Below, in pieces: positions 48,383 through 56,728 of a DNA stretch of 64,000 bases. The notes beneath the pieces are model-generated. The model was given only the letters and a program-made list of their open reading frames with translations. It was not told where the DNA came from and did not search any database. Position 1 is the first letter of the stretch; each line of letters opens with the position of its first letter. Source of the stretch: Saprospiraceae bacterium (GTDB lineage: Bacteria > Bacteroidota > Bacteroidia > Chitinophagales > Saprospiraceae). Location of the stretch: assembly GCA_016714085.1 (NCBI GenBank), contig JADJNW010000039.1, forward strand, positions 73,667 to 137,666, given 5' to 3'. Both the position numbers and the translations under genes were made by a program.

Positions 48383-48856
48383 TTATCGTTTCCGATAAGG
48401 CCCCGTTAGGTTTTCGTATAATTTGACCCCGTCCGGCGTTAAGAAATTGGCGTAAGTTGGCTTTCCATCCACATAAAAAAGGTAATAATTGCAATTCTCA
48501 TCCAGGAATAAATCAGCTTCCGCTAAGGTTTCTCCTTGTGCCTGAAAGAAAATTCTGCCAATCGCCTGGCAAGGCGCTACTTGCTTCGGCGCTTCACTGC
48601 TTACGTGCGAGAGCATTTGCTGTACATCGGGATTGCCGTCGCGGCTAATGCTGATGGGCATACTATAAAAAAGAACATCGATATGATCACCTTTTGTGCC
48701 AATGACGGTGGCAATATCGGCGGGCAGCGGCGGGTAGGAGAGGGTAGTGAGCTGCACAGCAGGTGCAGTTGGTGCAGTCGATGCTGTGTTTTTGGATTCC
48801 TGTTTGCAGGCAAATAAAGATAGAATAACAAGAATAAATAGGAATAAACGATTCAT
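48383..48856 (-). CDS. Small lipoprotein of unknown function
   Basis: A 157-residue lipoprotein. Signal with lipobox LFAC (Cys 17), then a Thr/Ala/Pro linker (NTASTAPTAPAV) and a compact domain (DHIDVLFYSMPISISRDGNPDVQQML, CQAIGRIFFQAQGETLAEADLFLD, CNYYLFYVDGKPTYANFLT). Two Cys in the domain may pair. No family recognised; the residue pattern suggests an alpha/beta lipoprotein. The signal of the next gene (PorT-type barrel) starts on the same strand, and the two may be co-transcribed. Confidence 0.75.
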   Translation of the reverse strand: MNRLFLFILVILSLFACKQESKNTASTAPTAPAVQLTTLSYPPLPADIATVIGTKGDHIDVLFYSMPISISRDGNPDVQQMLSHVSSEAPKQVAPCQAIGRIFFQAQGETLAEADLFLDENCNYYLFYVDGKPTYANFLTPDGVKLYENLTGPYRKR

Positions 48857-48869
48857 ACTTAATGGATTT

Positions 48870-49460
48870 TTAAAATAGATAAATAGCTCTGCAACTGATA
48901 GATCGGCCTAATAATGCGCTCGAATCTTCCTGGGCTTGCAAGTCGCTCAAAGCGCGAAACCAGCGCACTTCAAATCCCACTTTTTCATTAAAATAATAAG
49001 TCGCTCCCAGATGCAATGCAAAAATATTTTCATTAAAATCTTGTTGGTCACTTACGTCCAAGCCAGTAAAATCAATCACTTTGAAATCAATCAACCGCGC
49101 ATAAGACACGCCTGCGCTTACATGAAATTTCCATTCTTTGAAATTAATCATCACCGGCGCTTCCACAAAATTAAGTTTAATTTTATCATAACTGGAACTC
49201 AAATCATCACTTTTACTGCGACTTGCGCCCTGCTGTGAATATAGCAATTCCAGACTTAGTTGCCAGCGATCCGACAAAACAGCGGCTACTTTTCCTCCGG
49301 CGTTGACGCCAATTTTATTAAAGCCCGCCAACAAATCGCCATCAATCTGCGACAAATTAAAACCCGCTACCGCACCGCCCACAAAGCGCTGCGCCTGGAC
49401 ATTGGCGGAAAGCAATACAAAAATGCCCATTAAAAAAATCCAGCTAAAACGATTATTCAT
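48870..49460 (-). CDS. PorT-family outer-membrane beta-barrel protein
   Basis: A ~196-residue barrel. The signal peptide starts MNNRFSWIFLMGIFVLL and is cleaved near NVQAQ; the start at 49460 is used rather than 49484. Strands alternate through AGFNLSQIDGDLLAGF, LSLELLYSQQGA, FVEAPVMINF, FHVSAGVSYARLI and the terminal aromatic SCRAIYLF. The family (porin_like, PorT) has 8-10 strands. Being similar to PorT does not mean it is the T9SS PorT. It lies just upstream of a lipoprotein gene. Confidence 0.82.
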   Translation of the reverse strand: MNNRFSWIFLMGIFVLLSANVQAQRFVGGAVAGFNLSQIDGDLLAGFNKIGVNAGGKVAAVLSDRWQLSLELLYSQQGASRSKSDDLSSSYDKIKLNFVEAPVMINFKEWKFHVSAGVSYARLIDFKVIDFTGLDVSDQQDFNENIFALHLGATYYFNEKVGFEVRWFRALSDLQAQEDSSALLGRSISCRAIYLF

Positions 49461-49571
49461 ACCGCACATTTTGAAACTTTGCAAAAATAGGAATGCCTGA
49501 GGAGATTTGGGCGTTTAAAAGATAAAACTTTCAAAGCAAAAAAGCTTATTTTGGGCTTCAATTGATTTATT

Positions 49572-49853
49572 ATGAGTTTTAAATACACCGTACATACGCT
49601 TAAAAAATTGGAAACGCTCTTTGAAGAACTCGCATACGTGGTGCGTTATGAAAAAGGAAACTTCCAATCGGGCTACTGTATTGTGGAGAATAAAAAAATC
49701 GCGATTATCAATAAATTCTATGAAACCGAAGGGCGCATTAATTGTTTGCTGGAAATACTGGGCGGTATGGAAGTGGATGCATCGCAATTGAGCGAAAAAT
49801 CGGCAAAATTTTACAAGGAAATTCAAGAATCATCGGATCGATTGGAAACGTGA
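49572..49853 (+). CDS. Conserved small protein of unknown function
   Basis: A 93-residue soluble protein (KYTVHTLKKLETLFEELAYVVRYEKGNFQSGYCIVENKKIAIINKF). The pattern of a helix, a short beta-meander (SGYCIVENKKIAIINKF) and C-terminal helix is seen in small conserved proteins of Bacteroidota. No function is known to me. The stop at 49851-49853 lies just before the metallo-beta-lactamase-fold gene in the same frame. Confidence 0.72.
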   Translation: MSFKYTVHTLKKLETLFEELAYVVRYEKGNFQSGYCIVENKKIAIINKFYETEGRINCLLEILGGMEVDASQLSEKSAKFYKEIQESSDRLET

Positions 49854-49910
49854 ATTATTCTATTTTTCACATTTCGCATATCATATCTCAAATTTGGTAA
49901 AGTTATCGAA

Positions 49911-50678
49911 ATCAAGGTCACATTTCTGGGAACCGGCACTTCGCAAGGCGTACCTGTGATCGTGTGTAACTGTCGGGTATGTACCTCGCGCGACCCGCGT
50001 GATCAAAGGCTTCGTGTATCGGTATTGCTTAGTATTGGCGATAAAAATATCGCAATTGATTGCGGGCCCGACTTTCGACAACAAATGCTCCGCGCAGGCG
50101 TCACTTCGCTCGACGCTATCCTGATGACCCACGAGCATAACGACCATGTAATTGGCTTGGACGATGTGCGACCTTTCAATTTTAGGCAACGACGGGATAT
50201 GCCGATTTATGCTACCGAAAAAGTACAACAGGAATTGCGAGAGCGCTTCGCTTATGCTTTTGAAGAGAATCCTTATCCCGGTGCGCCGCGCTTTCAATTA
50301 CCTACAATTTCCAAGGATAAACCTTTTGAAATCGAGGGCATCCGCATTATTCCGATTGAAGTGATGCACGGCTATATGTCGGTGCTGGGTTTTCGCATTG
50401 GCGATTTTACGTATCTCACGGATGTAAAAATAGTTTCAGGTATTGAATTAGAAAAAATTAAAGGATCGAAAGTGTTGGTAACCAGTGCTTTGCATCATGC
50501 ATGGCATCATTAGCACGCCAATCTCGAAGAAGCATTGGTATTAGCAGCGCGCGTTCGCGCCGAGCACACTTTTTTTACGCATATCAGTCATAGCATGGGT
50601 TTGTACGAAGAAGTAGCGAAAACATTGCCTCCCGGAATAGCGCTGGCTTATGATGGATTGGAAATTTATTTAAAGTAA
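49911..50678 (+). pseudogene. Metallo-beta-lactamase-fold hydrolase, copy 1, broken (no start codon, in-frame TAG)
   Basis: A PhnP-like MBL hydrolase (TFLGTGTSQGVPV, THEHNDHVIGLDDV, IPIEVMHGY, HISHSMGLYEEV). Two defects are visible. At the expected start, the frame reads ATC AAG GTC ACA, with no ATG/GTG/TTG between the previous stop and GTG 49956, which is already inside the conserved core. In addition TAG at 50511-50513 replaces the TCG (Ser) of copy 2. The zinc ligands are preserved. It could be truncated, mis-sequenced, or decaying next to its duplicate at 51270-51900. Confidence 0.75.
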
Positions 50679-50935
50679 ATTTGCGATTTATTATAAGTAT
50701 TTTACATTTTAATTTAAAAAAACACTTATTATTAAAGTATTTTATAGTTTTGAGATTATTATAATTGAATTAAAACCTGATTATTCCAACTTATTTAGTT
50801 CTCCTTTCATAAATTCTATTAAATCTTTCCAAAAATAAATGCACCTCCTTTATATACAAGGGATATTGTATTGGTCTATCTTGCTGAAAAATAGCTACTT
50901 ATTAGCTTAAAAGTCACCAAAAACCTAAAATAACC
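50679..50935. other. AT-rich spacer between the MBL copies
   Basis: 257 bases with no clear gene. On the minus strand a short coding-like stretch (FWKDLIEFMKGELNKLE, near 50790-50840) ends in a stop and may be the end of a lost gene. Confidence 0.35.
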
Positions 50936-51290
50936 ATGCGTAAATGCTTCTTTTTAACTTCAATTTGTGCGATCCTGACGTGCAACTTCTTATCGGCTCA
51001 GATAATAAAGCAAAGTACACAAGGACTTAGTATTCTAGAATCTGGATTATGGCCAAACAAGACTTGCGAAGTTTGTTGGGAAAATCCTTCTACAAGCAAC
51101 GCAACTCAACGAGGCTGGGTAAGAGATGCCGTGGCAAGCACCTGGGAAAGGGAATCGGAATTCCGCACCAGCAGTAGAGGGTTCGTATTCTGATTGCCAA
51201 TGAATGCCCCGCGCTAAAGCCTCCTAGGCACAGGTTTAGATGGCATGAAAGATGGTCTCGTACTTCATAAAAATATCGGAACCGATGTGA
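50936..51290 (+). pseudogene. N-terminal fragment of a secreted metalloprotease-like gene
   Basis: An 85-residue open frame begins with a signal peptide (MRKCFFLTSICAILTCNF) and continues SGLWPNKTCEVCWENPSTSNATQRGWVRDAVASTWERES, like the mature start of matrixin-type peptidases. Beyond the stop, other frames still spell VRILIANE and LGTGLDGMKDGLVL, which would follow in such a protein. The catalytic HExxH region is absent: the sequence turns into MBL copy 2. It is therefore a 5' remnant joined to another gene. Confidence 0.6.
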
Positions 51291-51900
51291 AACGCGCGAC
51301 TGGGCAACAAATGCCCGCGCAGAGGTTACTTCGCTCGACGCTATCCTGATGACCCACGAGCATAACGACCATGTAATTGGCTTGGACGATGTGCGACCTT
51401 TCAATCCCAGGCAACGACGGGATATGCCGATTTATGCTACCGAAAAAGTACAACAGGAATTGCGAGAGCGCTTCGCTTATGCTTTTGAGGAGAATCCTTA
51501 TCCCGGTGCGCCGCGCTTTCGTTTACATACCATTTCCAAGGATAAACCTTTTGAAATCGAGGGCATCCGCATTATTCCGATTGAAGTGATGCACGGTTAT
51601 CTGTCGGTGCTGGGTTTTCGCATTGGCGATTTTACGTATCTCACGGATGTAAAAACCGTTTCAAATATGGAATTGGAAAAAATTAAAGGATCAAAAATAT
51701 TGGTAACCAGCGCTTTGCATCATGCATGGCATCATTCGCACGCCAATCTCGAAGAAGCATTGGTATTAGCAGCGCGCGTTCGCGCCGAGCACACTTTTTT
51801 TACGCATATCAGTCATAGCATGGGCTTGTATGAAGAAGTAGCCAAAACATTACCACCAGGAATAGCCTTGGCTTATGATGGACTGGAAATTAATGTATAA
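51270..51900 (+). pseudogene. Metallo-beta-lactamase-fold hydrolase, copy 2, lacking its N-terminal half
   Basis: From about 51270 the sequence parallels copy 1. Divergence is high for the first ~60 bases (ATAAAAATATCG then mismatches) and drops to roughly 5% from 51330 to the end at 51900. An open frame starts at an internal ATG (51349, MTHEHNDHV). The GTGTSQG strand and the first part of the fold are missing, so the product cannot be a whole enzyme. The last residues differ (LEINV versus LEIYLK). Here the Ser codon is TCG, not TAG. Confidence 0.75.
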
Positions 51901-51918
51901 TAAAATTATCATAATATT

Positions 51919-51971
51919 CACTCACTCACCCATTCATTTACTTACTCACTCACTCATTCAATCATTCATAC
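51919..51971. repeat. Simple repeat of CACTCATT-like 4-mers
   Basis: CACTCACTCACCCATTCATTTACTTACTCACTC..., a slipped 4-mer tract, complementary in type to the TGAnTGAnT tract at 8600-8660. It overlaps the end of the gene at 51966-52405. Confidence 0.55.
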
Positions 51972-52405
51972 ATGAGAAAGATTCATATCAATTATCCGAG
52001 TTATGATATAAGAACCAATCAAACTAATAACAATACCTTCCATCAAAATAAATAAACTGGCAGTAATCGGCGTGAGATATTCACCCAATGGATTGGTTTC
52101 GCGTAAAGTTTGCATAAAATTGGCATCACCGATTAAATACAACAGCATAAAAATAGTAAATCCAATCACACCTACCACAGAAGGCAGACATCCCCATCCC
52201 GACACCGGATACATAATTATTGACAGAAGTTCCTCGTGTTTGCGGCGGTAACCCGGATCGCTAAATAAATCAATGAGAGGTGAATTACACCATTGAGAAT
52301 GCGCAGATTATAATTTTGGCTGAGACCAAATACGTGCATGAGTAGGAAGAAAGCTGTGAAACCAGCGAACATCCAAAGTCCGTATCGAAGGGCAATTTTT
52401 TGCAT
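51966..52405 (-). CDS. Membrane protein of DUF4199-like type (one frameshift)
   Basis: About 147 residues with four helices. The N-terminal MQKIALRYGLWMFAGFTAFFLLMHV and NYNLRILNGVIHLSLIYLAIR, then after adding one T at 52250-52251 VYRRKHEELLSIIMYPVSGWG, SVVGVIGFTIFMLLYLIG and ITASLFILMEGIVISLIGSYI. The helix, NLR..N..IH, LAIR, basic loop layout resembles DUF4199 proteins of Bacteroidota. Function unknown. The start is ATG 52405; the frame extends upstream to 52462 but adds only a non-hydrophobic tail. Confidence 0.68.
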
Positions 52406-52500
52406 GATAATGACAATTGGGTTCAAACAAATATAATAAAATTTCTTGACTTTAGCAATCATGAGTAGTCCGATAGGTTTCAGTAAACAATCTTATTTAA

Positions 52501-52552
52501 TTGAAAATCAAAATAATTATTCGTATTTTATATAAATTTAATGATGTCCACT
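52501..52552. repeat. Dispersed ~51-bp repeat, copy 2
   Basis: Parallel to 48252-48302. The gap 52406-52790 contains no gene that I can see. Confidence 0.6.
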
Positions 52553-52790
52553 TCACTTTTAAATGATATGCTGATTGCAGTCATTTCTAAAAAGGAAAAG
52601 CATTTGAAATGTTCAATTCTATTTAAGTCGCTGCTCTAAATAGGATAGCTTTTATGTGGGACAAGCTATTGATTTTTAACTTATTACAAAATGGTCAACG
52701 ATTAATTATCAATGATCAATTGCCCTAGAAGTTCCTATTTCCCGCCAAAATTACTTGGTGTATTTTCATAACTTCTGTGCAAGGTGATGC

Positions 52791-52798
52791 TATTTTTG
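52791..52798 (+). promoter_or_regulatory. -7 promoter element of the small membrane-protein pair
   Basis: TATTTTTG matches TAnnTTTG, 16 bases before ATG 52814. Confidence 0.5.
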
Positions 52799-52813
52799 TT
52801 TAAAGTTTGAACA

Positions 52814-52909
52814 ATGAAATCAAAAATACTCAAGCTTTTACTGGCGTGCTTGATTTGCATCGCATTGGCAACTGGTATTGGCTTATTCATTCAATCTTTC
52901 AATAACTAA
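52814..52909 (+). CDS. 31-residue hydrophobic peptide
   Basis: ATG to TAA with one strong helix (LLLACLICIALATGIGLFI) and a basic N-terminus (MKSKILK). It follows a -7 element by 16 bases and ends 10 bases before the DUF2892 gene. The reading is plausible but rests on position and composition only. Confidence 0.45.
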   Translation: MKSKILKLLLACLICIALATGIGLFIQSFNN

Positions 52910-52919
52910 AACCTTTATT

Positions 52920-53135
52920 ATGAAAAAGAACATGGGCTCTACCGACCGTATTATGAGATCGATTATTGCAGTTGTAATTGGAGTTTTGTTTTTCACCAAA
53001 ATGATTACGGGTACGCTGGGTATTGTATTACTGGTACTGGCGGGTATATTCTTGCTGACAAGTTTCGTGAGTTTTTGCCCTATTTATGCGCCTTTTGGCA
53101 TCAGCACTTGCGCCGTAGAAAAGAAAAGCGCTTGA
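52920..53135 (+). CDS. DUF2892 (YgaP-type transmembrane) protein
   Basis: A 71-residue protein. The family start NMGSTDRIMRSIIAVVIG is clear, followed by a second helix (TLGIVLLVLAGIFLLTSFVSFCPIYAPFG). The Cys in SFCPIYAPFGIST is shared with many members that sit beside rhodanese-like proteins. The start is ATG 52920, rather than the frame start at 52878. Role unproven; homologous domains anchor sulfur-transferases to the membrane. Confidence 0.87.
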   Translation: MKKNMGSTDRIMRSIIAVVIGVLFFTKMITGTLGIVLLVLAGIFLLTSFVSFCPIYAPFGISTCAVEKKSA

Positions 53136-53219
53136 TCATTGCAAATGCTATTTATACTTTTTGGCAGGAACAATCGTTTATCAAAACCATTGTTTAACCT
53201 TCAAATTTAATCGCTTCTT

Positions 53220-53641
53220 ATGAAAAAGTGGATTGGAAAATTGCTCGCATTGGCATTATTTGTGAGTATGCTGGGAGCTTGCACAAACGATAATAATAAT
53301 AACCCAGGCAACGGTGTGGATGATACCTTGACCACCGCGGGTAATTGGAAAGTAGTGTACTACTGGACAAGGATAAAGATGAAACCAGCGATTTTTCGGG
53401 TTATGTCTTTACATTTGAGCAGGGTGGCGTTTTTAAATCAACCAAAAATGGCGTCACTACCACCGGCACCTGGCAGGTCAATTCCAGTAGCAATAAGCTG
53501 ATTATCAATAGTGGTTCGGCGGTCAAGCCCCTGGACGATTTGAGTGATGATTGGATTATTGTGGAGAAAAACGACAAGCTCATCAAGCTCAAAGACGATA
53601 ACGACGAACACGATGAGTTTCTGAATTTTGCAGTTATCTAA
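53220..53641 (+). CDS. Lipocalin-like lipoprotein (one frameshift)
   Basis: About 140 residues. Lipobox LGAC (Cys ~21), an Asn-rich linker (NDNNNNPGNG), then a small beta-barrel-like domain (GNWKVVYYWDKDKDETSDFSGY, YVFTFEQGGVFKSTKNG, TGTWQVNSSSNKLIINSG). The frame breaks in GG at 53365-53366 (one more G needed). The GxW...GTW pattern resembles lipocalin-like domains common in Bacteroidota lipoproteins. Ligand unknown. Confidence 0.72.
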
Positions 53642-53782
53642 AGCTTCAACGATAAGGGTTCAGGAGTCAAGGATTACCTTCTTTTGAACCCTTTTCTTTC
53701 CCCATTAATGATGCCGGGATATACTGGATTTATATTCCAACTATAATGCATCCCCTCTCCGCGTATAGTTTAATTATGTTTT

Positions 53783-54050
53783 GGAGATAGTTCAACTATG
53801 TTCTGGAGTACCCCTAATTATGTTTCAAATATAGTTTACCCCCTCCAAAGGGTAATTCAATATGTTTTGGCAACCCCAACTATCTCGGAGATAGTTCAAC
53901 TCTATTTTGAAGTACCCCTAATTATATTTCAACTATAGTTTACCCCCCTTCAAAGGATAGTTGAATTATGTTTGAGATACCCCCAAACTATGTCTCGGAG
54001 ATAGTTCAACTCTCATCTTGAAGTACCCCCAATTATATCTCAGATATAGT
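53783..54050. repeat. Tandem repeats of ~104-110 bp
   Basis: Three copies start with GGAGATAGTTCAACT at 53783, 53887 and 53997; the last is partial. Within each, AGTACCCCTAATTAT, then TATAGTTTACCCCC (absent from the partial third). A half unit precedes the array at 53764. AACTAT/ATAGTT inverted elements recur. No open frame crosses the array. It marks the edge of the AT-rich decayed island. Confidence 0.75.
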
Positions 54051-54125
54051 TACTTATTGATAGAGCTAATTCAAAAGGCACAGAAACTTATCTAGAATAA
54101 GGTTTAAAGGTAAAAGGTTTTGATT

Positions 54126-54151
54126 TTAATTAATTATGTATAATTAATTAA
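54126..54151. repeat. AT palindrome
   Basis: TTAATTAATTAT-GT-ATAATTAATTAA, a perfect 12-bp stem, followed by ATCTTTTTCT, so it could terminate a plus-strand transcript. Confidence 0.5.
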
Positions 54152-54279
54152 TCTTTTTCTCATCTATTTATTCCGTAATGCAATATACTATTTTAGGTCT
54201 TTTATTTTATAATATACAATGCCTGACTTTGTTGAACTGACAGTGGATTAATCAAATTTTATCCATTCCAACAACATAA

Positions 54280-55629
54280 TTATGGATAGAACTTCCAATA
54301 CGTGCTTTTCATTGGCTGGGTTTTAGTAAAAACTTCACTATCTAATTTAAGTAAGTGATTAGTATAAGCATAAACATCTAATGAATTAGCCCTAGCATTT
54401 GATTTTCGTGGATAGTATTCATAATAATTAAATGAAGTAACAAAATCATGAATTGCATTATCAACAGCTTCAATAGATATTTTATCGGAATTTGAATTTA
54501 ATCTGTATTGGGAGTTAAATACGTGATTAAATACGTGCCAAAAAAGATCTCTAGGTTTCGATTGGCAATAGTAAATATTTCCTGTATTTTTCTAAAGGAA
54601 CTTCATTTGAAAATAAAGACAAGTAGTTTGTAGTTTTTTTCATTAGAATATACGCTAAGTCTTTTTTTTTTAACATTTTCTAAATCTTCGTTTCTCCAGG
54701 ATATTGTTGGACAATAGTGTTTTTTTGAGTTCTAACTTGATCTTTAAAAAATTAAAAGGCGTAAGCCAAAGGGAGATAATGTCATTTGAAAGTCCTCTTC
54801 GAGTAATAACTTTTATCATTTAAGATATTTACTGTATAAAATTGAAATGGGCTCTGCATCATTAATTAAAATCGAAATCTTCATCAATTTTATCTAAAAT
54901 AATTATTTTGATGATCATAACCCTTTTTTTTACAAACCATCACTATTCTCCTTATGAGCTGAAAGATACTTCCGACCATCAAATTCATTCCCACATTAAT
55001 AGGTATTCAGGAAAAAAAATTTTATTTTAACCACATCAGATAATGGGGAGAGCCCTTTAAAATGTTTTATGATATATTCATTAATAGGCTACCAACTGTA
55101 GCACCATAATTAAATATTGATCTTACAATACTTTCTAATTTCTTATATAATCATGCTAAAAAAAACTTGTATTTTTTGGAATTTTGTCTCGAAAGGCTCT
55201 GATATTTGAGGTACAAAGTTTTGAGCAAATATGATAAAAGTATTCTTTCCTCAAGATTAAGTTTTAAAACGCGTTTGGGGTGTCCTGCTAAAGTGTTAAA
55301 AAGAGTTGTACAGTAGTTTATTATCAAAAATTTGTATAAATCAATAGGAGAAAAATTAGATTTAAGAGAAGAAAAATCTGAAATTTGACAAATTATCCCC
55401 TTTTTTTTGTCAACTCTTGAAGAAAGATCTTTTAACAAATACGTTTTACCTGTACCCCTATCCTGTTAAAATAATTGAATTTTTTTGATTAAAATTATCA
55501 AGATTGCATCGTAATCATTTGGTCTAATAAATAGCTGAGAAATTTTTCTATTTCCATTTTCAGTTGTAAATGAAGCAAATGGGTATTCAAGGAAACCAAA
55601 TTTTGAGTAAATTGCTTGAAATCTGCCAT
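54280..55629 (-). pseudogene. Decayed P-loop ATPase gene (ORC/CDC6-like AAA type)
   Basis: Read on the minus strand and joining frames, an ATG at 55629 starts MADFKQFTQKFGFLEYPFASF, then LFIRPNDYDAILDNF and the Walker A TGDRGTGKTYLLKDLSS. A 95-residue open piece (55151-55438) carries the next part, and near the end come PRDLFWHVFNHVFNSQYRL and DVYAYTNHLLKLD, ending near 54280. Total length is about 450 residues. Several frame breaks, AT composition (~20% G+C in 55321-55380) and lack of one long frame make it a pseudogene. It resembles AAA ATPases found in bacterial defence or plasmid-like regions, but the family call is tentative. Confidence 0.65.
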
Positions 55630-55816
55630 TGTAATATTAGTATTTATTAATAGCCTAGTTTTACGAATAAATTATTTATGTTACAAAATAGTATTTTAGT
55701 GTTTCTAAATTAGAAAAGCTTTATTTTGAATTGTTTCTAAATGAAAAATTTCATAAAATAGAAGATTGTTGTCTATTTTCTCAAACCTAAAAGAAGGAAG
55801 AAGAACACGAAACTGC

Positions 55817-55885
55817 TCTTTATCAACCCCGCCTTCAATATCATCCCTTACCGCTTTGCGCTTGCCTTCGAGCAGGAATCTTATT
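55817..55885. repeat. Direct repeat left of the MNT/HEPN module
   Basis: TCTTTATCAACCCCGCnTTCAA ... CTTTGCGCTTGCCTTCG. It matches the 3' end of the serine hydrolase gene (56755-56824) with an indel and about twelve mismatches. The flanking bases are not obviously related. Confidence 0.65.
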
Positions 55886-56000
55886 ACTAATTATAGTTTT
55901 CTATTTTATCAATGGTCTAGCAAAAACTATGTTTATAGCTCTACTCAAATCATTGCATTCTTTCCATAAATCCTGCATCTTTGTGTAAGTAAGTCAATAA

Positions 56001-56324
56001 ATGATGAGCATAGAAGCTAAAAAGCAAGAATTGGTGACATTAGTCAAGCAACGGGTCTTAGAGATTGACCCGGCTGCGGAGGTGATTCTATTTGGCTCGC
56101 AAGCACGAGGGGAGGCGCATGCAGCATCGGACTGGGATTTCCTGATTTTGTTATCTATCGAAGATACCGATTCCACCAAGCGACAAATCCGTGATGCTTT
56201 GTTTGAGGTAGAACTGGCAACCGATGAAATCATCAGCTCTATCATAGAAAATAAAGCCCATTGGGAAGATTTTGAAATTACACCGCTCTACCAAAATATT
56301 GAGTCCGAAGGAATTGTAATATGA
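56001..56324 (+). CDS. MNT-type nucleotidyltransferase (MntA-like antitoxin)
   Basis: A 107-residue minimal nucleotidyltransferase. The catalytic motif is GSQARGEAHAASDWD (GSxxRG...SDxD). Proteins of this kind AMPylate the partner HEPN toxin and so neutralise it. Its 3' end overlaps the HEPN start codon (ATGA), a tight two-gene operon. A second acidic residue after the motif is not obvious. The composition is close to the genome average, unlike the AT island just upstream. Confidence 0.88.
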   Translation: MMSIEAKKQELVTLVKQRVLEIDPAAEVILFGSQARGEAHAASDWDFLILLSIEDTDSTKRQIRDALFEVELATDEIISSIIENKAHWEDFEITPLYQNIESEGIVI

Positions 56325-56713
56325 GCTACGATAAAGCGGCATTGGTACAATATCGCCTTGAAAAAGCGGATAAAAGCATAGAAGAAGCTTTGGCAATGGC
56401 GGAAATGGAGCATTGGAATACGGTAGCCAATCGCCTGTATTATGCTTGTTTTTATGCAATTACCGCCTATTTTGCTCAACAAGAAGTGAAAGCTATTACG
56501 CATAAAGGTATCAAAGCTGCTTTTCATCAGGAATTGATTAAAACAGGCTTAATAAGCTTGGAATTAGGCAAGTTTTATACTGACTTATTTAATAAAAGGC
56601 AAGAAGCCGATTATCAAGATTTTGTTGAATTTACAAAAGCTACGATGGAACCCTTATTGGCAGAAGCGATCCTATTTGTTGAGAAAATAAAATTACTCAT
56701 TGAGAATAAGTAA
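56321..56713 (+). CDS. HEPN-domain RNase toxin (HepT-like)
   Basis: A 130-residue helical HEPN protein. The conserved NRLYYACFYAITAYF region and the later RQEADYQDF (R...DY) fit the family. The expected catalytic RxxxxH is not seen as such: the His position reads Y/F here, so nuclease activity is uncertain. It is the likely toxin partner of the upstream MNT antitoxin. Convergent with the serine hydrolase gene, 15 bases apart. Confidence 0.85.
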   Translation: MSYDKAALVQYRLEKADKSIEEALAMAEMEHWNTVANRLYYACFYAITAYFAQQEVKAITHKGIKAAFHQELIKTGLISLELGKFYTDLFNKRQEADYQDFVEFTKATMEPLLAEAILFVEKIKLLIENK

Positions 56714-56728
56714 ATATTCTTTCTCTTT

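Noticed and set aside
51349..51900. A full-length functional MBL hydrolase
   Set aside because: The GTGTSQG strand and N-terminal half are missing.
53783..54050. Possible CRISPR array
   Set aside because: Units are ~104-110 bases and vary internally, with no constant short repeat plus spacer structure and no cas genes.
55151..55438. Stand-alone 95-residue gene
   Set aside because: It is the central fragment of the decayed ATPase; sense continues in other frames on both sides.
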